Source: Ovis canadensis (Eukaryota; Chordata; Mammalia; Artiodactyla; Bovidae). Taken from it: a stretch of 64,000 nucleotides of DNA. Positions 55,280 through 64,000 of the stretch are shown piece after piece. Within the stretch, counting starts at the first letter, position 1. Each line of letters starts with the position of its first letter. Position numbers and translations under genes: made by a program. The DNA lies in the NCBI RefSeq assembly GCF_042477335.2, contig NC_091727.1:120683501-120747500 (forward strand), read 5' to 3'. Under the pieces are notes generated by a model. The model searched no databases. It worked only from the letters and a program-made list of their open reading frames with translations, and was not told where the DNA came from.

Positions 55280-57250
55280 GATGATTTTCCTGCATGAAGG
55301 AACTTTTGTACTTTTCTATGTTTCACATGTGAAAATATGGGTGCAGAGTTTTCTATGTGAAATATGAAATCTGCATTTCACTTTTGAAAATCTAGTTGTA
55401 TATTTCTGGATGTAGTACATGGCTTGTGGGATGTTACACATCTGGATGTCTGTGCACACTTTTTCTTACATGAATACAGAATTGTGTATATCTCACATAG
55501 GACAATTTGATCATACATTTTCCTGCTTGAAGTATAGAATTTTATATATTTTCCATGTGAAAATCTCCATTAAGATCTTCTGACAGGAAGTATGTTCTCA
55601 ATAGTTCAAATATGAAAGCATGATGCAAATTTTCACTCATGAAATAGAAACTTTGTAAATTTCAAAAATGAAAATCAAGGTACAGATTATCTTACCTGAA
55701 ATATGCTATATTTTATACTTCACATAAAGACATTTGGGCCCAGATTTCCTTGATTTACATAGGCAATACTGTTATTTCACATACAAATATATGAGTGCTG
55801 TCATTTCTGCACTAAATATATGTAATTCTCTATAGTTCACATTTGAAAATCTAGGCACACATTGTCCTGCATGATATATGGAATACACTCTATGAAAATC
55901 TGGATAAAGATTTTCTGATGGAAATATTGACTTGTTTATGTTACATTAATGAATATCTATGAGCACATTTTCCTACACAATATATGAAATTCTCCATATT
56001 AAACCTCTGAATATATGGACATTCTTTTTCCTACATTAAATTTTCTCTACAACACATATGAAAATATTACCATGGCTTTTGTGGGCATAGATTTTCAAAT
56101 GTGGAATACAGAATTCTGTATGTTTCACATATGCCAATCAGTGTGCAGATTTTCTTAAATGAAATATGGAATCACATACATTTTACAGATGATAATCAGA
56201 ACAAAGACTTTTCTGCTATATTGATGTGTGGGATTCTGTATATTTCATATACAAAAATCTTAATTAAGATTTCTGACATAAGTATGTAATTTTCTATATT
56301 TCACTTTATAGAAATCAAGGAACAGATTTTCCTACATGAATTAGGACATGTCTACATTTCACATATAGAAATCTGTGAACAGATTTTCATACATGTCATA
56401 TGAGATTTTTCACATTTAATATAAGAAAATCTTGGCCCAGATATTTGTTCAAAAATAAATAAATCTTTATGCTTCATATATGAAAATATGAGTGCCAATA
56501 TTCCTATATGAAATATGGAGTTCTCTACCTATCATATTTGAAATAGGGCCATCCATTTTCTACATAAATATGAAATATCTATGTATCACATATGAACATC
56601 TCTGCTCAAATTTTCCTAAAGGAAGTATTGAACATTATGTGTATCACAAAGGAAAACCTGGGTGCCAATTTCCCCACATGCCTTTTGGAATTCTGTATAT
56701 TTCAGATATGAAAATCATTGTAACACTTTTACTCTATTAAAAATAGAATTCTCTGTATGTTACACATGATAATCTCAATGCTAATTTTACTACATGAAAT
56801 ATTGAATTTTTATTTCACTTTATTAAAATCTGTATGCAGAGTTTTTTACATGAAATATGGAATTCTCTGTGCCTCTTATATGAAAAACTAGGTGGTGATT
56901 TTCTTACATTAAATCTGGGATACTCTACGTTTCACACAAGAAAATCTAGGCATTGCTTTTCTTAAGATATGGAGATCCAGTATGGTATTGGTATTGCCCC
57001 TATTTCACAAGTGAAAATATTGGCACAGCTGTTTCTTCTTGAAATATGGAATTCTTTGTGTTTCTCATACATTATGAAGAAAACGATTTTCTGCCACGAA
57101 ATATGGAATTCCCTATATTTCCTATATCAAAATCTAGGTGCTAATGCTCCTTCGTGGAAGTTGGACTTTGGTACAGTTCACATTTGAAGGTCAGAATGGA
57201 GATTTTCCCATAAGAAATATGGAAATCTCTATATTTTTTATGAACCAGTG
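55280..57250. repeat. AT-rich minisatellite, about 60-bp period
   Basis: A unit containing ATGAAATATGGAATTCTC, TATTTCACATATGAAAATCT and a variable G/C phrase followed by TTTTCCTAC recurs throughout. Instances of the GAAATATGGAATTCT phrase at about 56505, 56685, 56743, 56850, 57040 and 57100, with weaker ones between, give spacings of 52-65 bp. That is about 30 diverged copies. The array ends where the TSPY-like unit begins. Scattered ORFs inside it are by-products of the repeat. Confidence 0.85.
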
Positions 57251-57315
57251 GTTCTTCATGTACTGCCACGTGTTCCCTGTTTGGATTTGTGTCCCTATCC
57301 CTTATACATGTGTGC

Positions 57316-57353
57316 TTGTGTTGCATATGTGTGTGTGTGTGTGGGTGTGTGTG
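57316..57353 (+). repeat. TG dinucleotide microsatellite
   Basis: The run is mostly TG with two interruptions, near the start of the TSPY-like unit. The equivalent place in the next unit (about 63780-63855) is also TG-rich but not a pure run. Confidence 0.85.
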
Positions 57354-57509
57354 CAAGGTTCTTGCCCACTGCAGACGCAGAGAGGAAGGTTACAGAAAAT
57401 GAGATGTGGAGCAACAAGAAGAGGAGGCATGAGGCGTTCACAGACTAGGGGAGACTGGTCCACGCATCTCTGTGATGCCCCTGTCCAGGACAGGAATGAG
57501 GAAAGGATG

Positions 57510-60220
57510 ACAGGTGACAGCTCTGGACAGGGACTCTGCAAATCTGCAGTTACATCAAGAGGCATAACCAAGCTCACAATTTCTGCTGTGTTGTGTTTGT
57601 ATCAGTAAGCAGTGGTGGGGAGTTTGAGGAGTCACTCAGAGAAAATAAATCAAGTGATGTGGGGATTTAGAATCACTGTCTGTGGACCCCTCAGTCTGTG
57701 GTGCATTGGCTATCGTGTGAAAATGCTGGACGAGGCTAGGGCAGGACCTCCGATTTTGAAGAGGCCAGGGTCCTTCAGAAAAAGGAAGAGGCTGGAAGGA
57801 GGAGGAATGGAATGAGAGCCGGCTTCACTGCAGATTGTTCCACACATGTGCGAAGGAGATCTGGGAAAGTCTTGTGCTAGTGCTGCCTAGGATCAGCCTG
57901 TCAGCCAGCACACTCCCTCTCCAAGTGTGTTACATATTGGCACCATGCGAGACAAATGACATGCTAAGCTAGGCTCGCAGAGTGAATCCCCAGGCATCCT
58001 GGCAGAGACAGGTGTGACTGTGGAATCTGACGAGCACCTCCAGCTACCTGGCAGTGCAGAAAGGTGAGCAGAGTGCAGGTGTGGGGTGTGTGCGAGTGCC
58101 CCACTGCCAGTGTCTGCTTGTGAGGGAGGGAACAGGGATGAAGCAAGGATGGCAGGGTGTTTGTATGCAGGGACCCTGGGACAGTGAGAGACAGGTTCTA
58201 GTTCAGAGCCTGCTGTATTTAGGCTCCAGGCATTAGTGAATAGCAGTCATGAGGAAGACACCACATTGCTCGTTAAAAGATGTCCTGTGAATTTCTTCCT
58301 TTTTCCGAGTGTGCTGCTGCACCCCGAATCCCTTGCCAAAAGGACAGGCAGGTAGAAAGCACCAGTGGGAAGTTAGTGACGATGGATAGGAGCCAAGAAA
58401 CAGAATGGGGTGGATTCCCAGGCACAGAATAGCGGGCGGGGCTACAGCCCCTTGGATACCCAGCTACAAAGATCCTTCTGTCCTTAAGTGTAGCAGCATT
58501 CTTTCCCCAAAATGACCAGGGGCATGAGCACACCTTGCATTTTGTGTAAGCTTTGGTTGACTGATGCAACTTGCAGTATAAGCAGCTGCTACCTGCAGAG
58601 TTTGCCAGTTTAAAACATCACTCTTTATACTCTTTGCAGAACGCTTGGATATCAGGACTATACAAAGGATGGCTTCAGTTGATCCTTTGGTGCTCCCGAC
58701 CTCACAGGCCTGGGGAGACAGAGTAGGCTGCAGTGTGTTCTCAACCTGGAGGCTGGACGAGAACAGCACCACTTTGAAAGGGCCTGTATAGGCTAAATTG
58801 GCAGATTTTGATGCCTCTGGCACCGGTGAGTCCTGGCCCTTAATGGAGAGCTGTCCTTAGCGTCTCACTGACTGGCATTCAAGCATGTTTCAGTTAGTCC
58901 CCTCATGCCAGCTAGAGCATGCCCCATTTTCCCCCTGTCCAAAGTGTGGCCAAGCCACCGTTGTCCTTTGCAGTGTTCATGTCTACCATGTGAGGGAGGG
59001 AGGGAGGGATGCCTGTCTCCTTCTGTGGTTCAACGGAGATCGCCTGTGTTTGCCTCTCATTTGCATTCCCCAATATTTGCATTCCCCAGCTGTGTGAACT
59101 GCCAAAGTCAGATCTCCCGTGGGTGCAACTCACACACGAGGAGAGCTTTGGCTTCATGCCTAGGTTAAGCATCTTTTATGAGTGCTGGTGTCCAGAGAGT
59201 GGCAGAGTGAAACAGCACCAGTCAGAGAGACAGAGACACACAGACACAATCCCCTACTACACACAAAGAAAGATGGACAGAGAAACAGTGCGTGCCAGAA
59301 GCAGAGACAGAGACACAGAGAGAGCTCTGTACCCTGTGGCTCTGGTGCCCCTGAGCAAAGGAGATCAACTGTATCAAACTGGGTTTGTACCCACTCTCCT
59401 ATCATCCAGACCGCACTGGACACTCTGCTCAATGGATGAAACTATCCAGCCACATTGCCCCCTGCCTTTCATTGGTCACTTTGGGAGAGCACCCAGAGGT
59501 TAAAGGTCCTGTGGGACACAGGAGTGTCTTTTTTGGATATGGAAGTGGGAATTCACGGTTTGAATTTCTGGAGGCCAAGGAAATGGCAGCTTCCATCTGA
59601 ATTTTGCCAGATGGAAGACAGGCAATGTGCCTGGAGGCGGGCACTCCGGGAAGCAGAGGTATCACGTTGCTCCCTGGAGCCCCCGGAAGCCAGGGGAAGG
59701 GGGTGGGGGTGGGACCGAGGTGATTCCCTTGGTGCTAGGGGCCTGTCCGTGGAGCATGACGCCCACTACCCTCTCTGCCAATGGCTGAGATTGGGCCAGC
59801 AGCCTGGGAGTGGTTCACAGCTCCAGCAGCCTAGGGACCCGATAGCCTGAGCAATCAGGCTGGCCTGTGCACCTTGCGCCAGGTGGTCCCCCACCGCATT
59901 CTTCAGTCTCAGGGCACCCCAGAAGGAGGAGCTATGGCCACTGGGTGAGGGCAGCATTTGCATCGGCTGTGCAGGCCACCTGCTGTGCTGTCATGCACAA
60001 CCCCTTCACAGCTGCTCCAGCTCGAGCCACAGCCAGGGCCACGTCCAGAGTGACGCTGCCAGAGGATGGCGGGAGCACCCCAGGACTCTGGATCTTCCTA
60101 GCTGTGAGGCCAAGTCTTCAGGGGACTGAGGCCCTGGGGCCTGCCCTCACGGTGGGGGCATTGGGGATGTTGCAGGGACCAAGTGGTGCACAAGGCTAGG
60201 AGGCAGCTCTCTTCAGTGTG
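57510..60220. other. 5' part of the TSPY-like unit
   Basis: No exon is confidently recognised here. The promoter and the first part of exon 1 of the TSPY-like gene should lie in about 59.4-60.2 kb, where GC content rises, but I cannot place a start codon. ORFs overlap on both strands. A (GGGA)n run lies at about 58990. Confidence 0.4.
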
Positions 60221-61154
60221 GAGGTGAAGAAAGGAAGGTGAGGCCCTGGAAGAGGGAGAGGTGGCGGGGATTGGGCAAGAGGTCAGGCTGCTGGTGGAAA
60301 AAAACAGCGTGGAGGGGATGGATGACCCCTCCGTGGAGCAGGAGCAGTTGTCCTCGCAGGAGCCAGAAGAGAAGCCGGAGAAGAGGCAAGGAATGTGGAA
60401 GGCCAGGAGCCCCCAGTGATCTATCGGCCCATGCTGGACGGGCTGCTAGTCACCGGTGGCCCTTCAGGCAGTGAGTTTAGCTCTGGGAATGTGAAAGACC
60501 ACAGGGCCTACATTAGTATCAGGTGGAACAACCATCAGAGGAGGAAGGGTCACCTTGCTCAGAGACACGTCATCCACCAAGGCATCACAGGCTTCTGGGC
60601 CCAAGCCCTATCCTGACTGCTGTTCCTTGGAGTCAGCTGCTCAGGAGGAGAAGGACCAGGAGCAGGAATAGAGGTGGGGACAAGGGCACAGGCAAGGTGA
60701 GGGGTGGCCAAGGGAACTGGGTGCTGGGGGTGTGGAGGTCCAAAGATACAGCAGGAGAATAATTCGGGCATGGCCAAAACACCTGTAGGTGTCTGAGCTG
60801 TGACGCTGGGTGACACCTTTTGGCCTGCATCTGAAGAGGAGCAGTACCCGGGGGTGGGTATTCTATATCAGAAGTGCCCAGAAACATTAGGCCAGAGTGG
60901 CATTCCCAGAGAGTTATTACTGTATTTGTGGATAATCCCAGGAAGTAACAGAGACAGTGCAAGTCCCACAACCCCTCCCGGTCAGTCAGAGCCCCTTAGT
61001 TGTTCCCACTAGTGCAGTGCAGAAGCAGGAGGTTTTCCACACCCAAGGTGGAGATGGAAGGGGCTGCTGGCTGGTACGCTGTGAGTGGCAAATGACTCCA
61101 GACACACCCTTGTGAAGACAGGGAGCAGGTCAGAGACCCAGGGCTTTCTTGATA

Positions 61155-61180
61155 CACACACACACACACACACACACATA
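61155..61180. repeat. AC dinucleotide microsatellite
   Basis: A pure AC/CA run of about 26 bp lies in the first intron of the TSPY-like copy. Confidence 0.9.
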
Positions 61181-61497
61181 CTCCCACACAACAGACACAC
61201 TTGTCGGCAGACAAGGTGTGTCAAAGGGACTGCAGTTCCTGACATTCTAAGCAGTGACATGCCACTCTCAGTACACACCAGCCAGTCAAGAGATCAGAAG
61301 TGGTCAGTACACCAGTCAGTCAAGAGATCAGAAGTGGTCAGTAACAGACAACTTCAGATGCTGAAGACCACAGGGGACCAAGAGCATTGAGCATGTCTGA
61401 TGTTACAGCACAGGCTGGGGACATCAGTGGGGTGGGCAGGCAAGCGTCAGTGCCCAGAGCGCTTGCAGAGGCCTGTTCCAGTGTCCCTGTGAAAGGT

Positions 61498-62269
61498 TGT
61501 TGCTCAGCCGTGAAAGACGTTGGGATTCTTGGCCTGGGGAGGAGAGGAATTCAATCCGGGGCCAGTGACAAGGCTTGTTTGCTCAGAGCCTTTGTGTAAT
61601 CAAGTTTTATTAAAGTATAAAAGAGATAGAGTAAGATTCTGACATAGATATCAGAAGAGGGCAGAAAGAGTGCCCCCTGCTAGCCTTTAGCAGGAAGTTA
61701 TATACCGAATAGCAGGCTGCTAATTAGACAAAGGAAATGTCTCAACACACAGAGAGTGGCACCAGGCCCCTCACCCAAAACATGTGTCTTGACATAACAC
61801 TGGCACAAGGTGAGTCATCCTGGGCCATAAAACAATTGACATGAACCTTGAAGAAAGGCAGGTTTCCAAGCAAATACATAGTCTTATTAGCACAGATTAG
61901 GAGAAAAATTGTATGAGTAAAACATACTTGTTTGTTGAGGCATTCGCCCTTCTGAGCCTTAGGTGGAACAAACATGAAGAAAGACAGAGTCAAGTGTAAA
62001 TACACAGTTCATTAACATAGCTTAAGAAAAACATTTCCATAAGAAAAACAGAGGTTAGCTCAAGGTTTGAGAAAAGTTAAGTTCAGGTGGAAACAGGTGT
62101 CATCATGGCAACACAGAATTTTAAAAGAAACCTTTTAATTTTCTATACAGAAAAAATCTGACACTTGTAGTTTGTTTCCTCCTGCTCCTTAAGAGAGAAA
62201 AATGTCTGACACTTGCAGCCTATTTCCTCCATTGGCAGGCCCCTAGCCTCCCTGCCTCTTACCCTCTCA
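61498..62269 (-). mobile_element. Solo LTR in TSPY-like intron 1
   Basis: The reverse complement matches the LTR at 13518-14277 from TGAGAGGGTAA to AGCAACA (772 bp). It contains TTAATAAAACTTG-type poly(A) text on the minus strand. It is antisense to the gene and ends about 80 bp before exon 2. No clear target duplication is seen. Confidence 0.82.
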
Positions 62270-63100
62270 CTTGTTTCTTCCCAGACTAGCCCTGTTGCTT
62301 CTGGATCTACCTGGCCCGGCATGTGGAGTGACTGGATCCTTTACCTGCAGCGGATTGTGAACAACCACCAACTATACATCATGATCAGTGAACAAGATGA
62401 ACTCTTACTTAGCTACATGATTGATTTGAAGGTCAGTGAGGGAGAATGAGGACAGGTGGGTAGAGGGGGCTGGGGAGGGAAGTGGGGGATCATCTTATGT
62501 GGTGTGAGCACTTGGAGTAGAGAAGCAGAAGCTGTTGATGCCTGCCCTGCAGGCAAACTACGGACTCCAGAAACTTGGCAGGTGCAGAAACTGAGGCATC
62601 CCTGGTCCCGCTGCATGCTGCTAAGTTGCTTTTCGGAATAAACCCTACTTTAGGAACACACTGATCGTTAAGGAGTACTACCTTAATATCACTGATACAA
62701 CCTGTCTCCCAGGGTGGTGTGGGTGGGTGGGGAAGGGAGTGGACGCTCCTCCTGTGCGATCCTTCCCTGCCTCGCCTGTTTCCTCCAGGGTATATGCCCT
62801 GTCATTCCACTCCAGCCCACTGGTTCTGGGTTTATAAATGGGGAGCTCCAAGCTGCAGGCTGGAAACCAGCAGCTTTAAATTCCTCAGCTGGTTATTGGA
62901 TCACAACAGCCCAGGATCACACAGGATTGCTGAGATGGGGTTGCTCTAAGCCTTCGCAGAATTGGCGATTTGTGTTGGAATTTTTCGCTGTTCACGAAGG
63001 GTTCAGGTCCTGGTGAGCCCCATGCTGACCTTGTTCGTGCCTCCAGCAGATAATCAGCAAAGTCCTGTGACTCGACCTCCTGCAGTACTTCCCAAGGAGG

Positions 63101-63744
63101 TAGATCCTGCCATGAGAGGTTACTGACAGAAACACAGGTTGTGAGGGAATCAAAGTTGGGCCTTAAAGGGACAGCCACATAGAGGCTGGGACACTCTCCT
63201 TTCCCAAATGGGGATGCTTAGGCTCATGCAGGTTGGATGTGGAGCTTGGATTCAGGTCATACTGGTAGCAAGTGACAGGCTGAGACTGGAGGCTTGGGGA
63301 CTTCATGTGTCCAGGCCTCACTCAAAGAAGCTGTGATTACAAGATGAGAATCCTAGGTGATTCTGATAGAGGCAGGGTGAATCAAGCACCTTAGTCAGAA
63401 TCATCTTTCCCCAGGTTGAGCCACCCCCAGGCCTCCTGCTGCTCACTGAGTTTGAGATTCCCCTGGGCCCTTAAGTCCAGACCTTCCTCTGGAAAGCACC
63501 ACCAGTTGGAATGGGTTTCTCTCCACTGTTGCTTGGTACTTTTGTGCTGACTTTGGGGTCTTCTGTGAATTTCCACATCCACTGATTGGCCTCTCATCAC
63601 CACCACAAAGTCAGAGACGACTTAAGGCTGGCTGGTGATAATACTGAACAGCTGGGGCAAGAAATGGACAGGGATCCCAAAAGGGCAGGACACGGCGCCT
63701 ACTGACACCATCTCCCATATTGCTGGACACAGGCGTCCTCAGCT
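63101..63744. other. 3' flank of the TSPY-like copy
   Basis: The sequence links the last exon to the start of the next unit. No repeat or gene is recognised. Confidence 0.4.
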
Positions 63745-64000
63745 ACTGGAACACCTGTGTTCCCTGTTTGTGTCTCTGTGCCTTCCTCGTGTGTGTTTAC
63801 ACAGGTATGCTTATGTCACCTGTGTTTGCGTGTCTTTCTGTGTGTGTGCATGTGCCTGGCTCACATCAGACACAGAGAGGAAGGTGACAGAACATGAGAC
63901 TTGGAGCAACAAGAAGAGGAGGCACGAGGCATCCACAGGCTCGGGGAGCCTGGTCAGTGTATGTCTGTGGCACCCCTGTCCAAAACAGGAACCAGGAAAG
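63745..64000 (+). repeat. Start of the next TSPY-like unit (cut by window end)
   Basis: The segment matches 57255-57510. GAGAGGAAGGTGACAGAACA corresponds to GAGAGGAAGGTTACAGAAAA at 57380. Differences are frequent, so the two units are not recent identical copies. Confidence 0.85.

Larger units (their letters stand above)
60240..63100 (+). pseudogene. TSPY: TSPY-like gene copy with introns, disrupted
   Basis: TSPY is a testis-specific NAP/SET-family protein of early germ cells, repeated on the Y in many mammals. Recognised pieces in order are: exon 1 part (60240-60419, EALEEGEVAGIGQEVRLLVE, then 60395-60616 with QRRKGHLAQRHVIHQGITGF); exon 2 (62351-62431, after TTACCTGCAG, with ISEQDELLLSYMIDL, then GTCAGT); exon 3 (about 62582-62690, with NKPYFRN and VKEYYLNIT); exon 4 (from 62789 after TTTCCTCCAG, with HSTPAHWFW and SSFKFLSWLLDHNSPGSHRI); exon 5 (from 63050, IISK then LLQYFP). 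Breaks include TGA at 60417, a frame change within exon 1, a one-base loss in exon 3 near 62632 and TGA at 63068. The intron layout argues for TSPY rather than intronless TSPYL. The start codon is not found. Confidence 0.8.
57250..63744 (+). repeat. TSPY-like tandem repeat unit, about 6.49 kb
   Basis: The unit begins near GTGTTCCCTGTTTG (57268), and the same sequence begins again at 63758, an offset of 6490. Shared text after both starts includes GAGAGGAAGGT and GGAGCAACAAGAAGAGGAGG. The unit holds a TSPY-like gene in its second half, in plus orientation, and a solo LTR in its first intron. Left of it is the minisatellite rather than another unit, so the left edge of an array is captured. Confidence 0.85.

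Noticed and set aside
57316-57353. Repeats as CRISPR or bacterial features
   Set aside because: All repeats are simple, minisatellite or retroelement sequences of a mammalian genome; no spaced direct repeats of CRISPR type occur.

Overview
The window is mammalian and almost certainly from a bovid (cattle-like) genome. It is packed with BovB (RTE) LINEs, Bov-tA and BOV-A2 SINEs, ruminant L1 copies with the long bovine-type 5' UTR, and ERV-K-like LTRs. A TSPY-like gene with introns lies in the right part, inside a direct repeat of about 6.49 kb that starts again at the right edge. TSPY arrays are Y-linked in ruminants, so the male-specific part of the Y chromosome is the best inference. High repeat load, direct and inverted amplicons and decayed genes fit this. 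The chromosome itself is inferred, not read.

Layout. 1-16.7 kb: four head-to-tail copies (A-D) of an unidentified module of about 1.8 kb. Copy A is split by a nested endogenous retrovirus (1977-10776, itself carrying a 2.4-kb BovB and several SINEs), and an LTR of another family (13518-14277) separates B and C. 16.7-20.3 kb: GC-rich, unidentified, with an old internal duplication. 20.3-22.3 kb: AT-rich with an old LINE remnant. 22.65-23.4 kb: a strong CpG island with Sp1- and ETS-like sites and a consensus splice donor, an orphan promoter candidate. 23.6-32.1 kb: BovB, SINEs, old L1 and an inverted half copy (E) of the module at 30.1-31.4 kb. 32.1-42.0 kb: stacked antisense L1 and BovB copies with a solo ERV-K-type LTR that has a perfect 6-bp target duplication. 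43.4-53.0 kb: two inverted arms flank a spacer holding a 5'-complete BovB, an old L1 and an intact 170-codon FAM209-like gene on the minus strand. 55.3-57.25 kb: a minisatellite of about 60 bp period. 57.25-64 kb: one complete TSPY-like unit and the start of the next.

Only two host genes are recognised. The FAM209-like ORF is intact, has a poly(A) signal and has GC-box and CRE-like motifs just upstream. FAM209 in mouse is a spermatid protein needed for acrosome formation. The TSPY-like gene keeps a recognisable exon layout but carries stops and a frameshift, so this copy looks like a pseudogene. Everything else that is open for 60-240 codons is retroelement-derived or a chance ORF. Coordinates of diverged repeats are estimates by eye.
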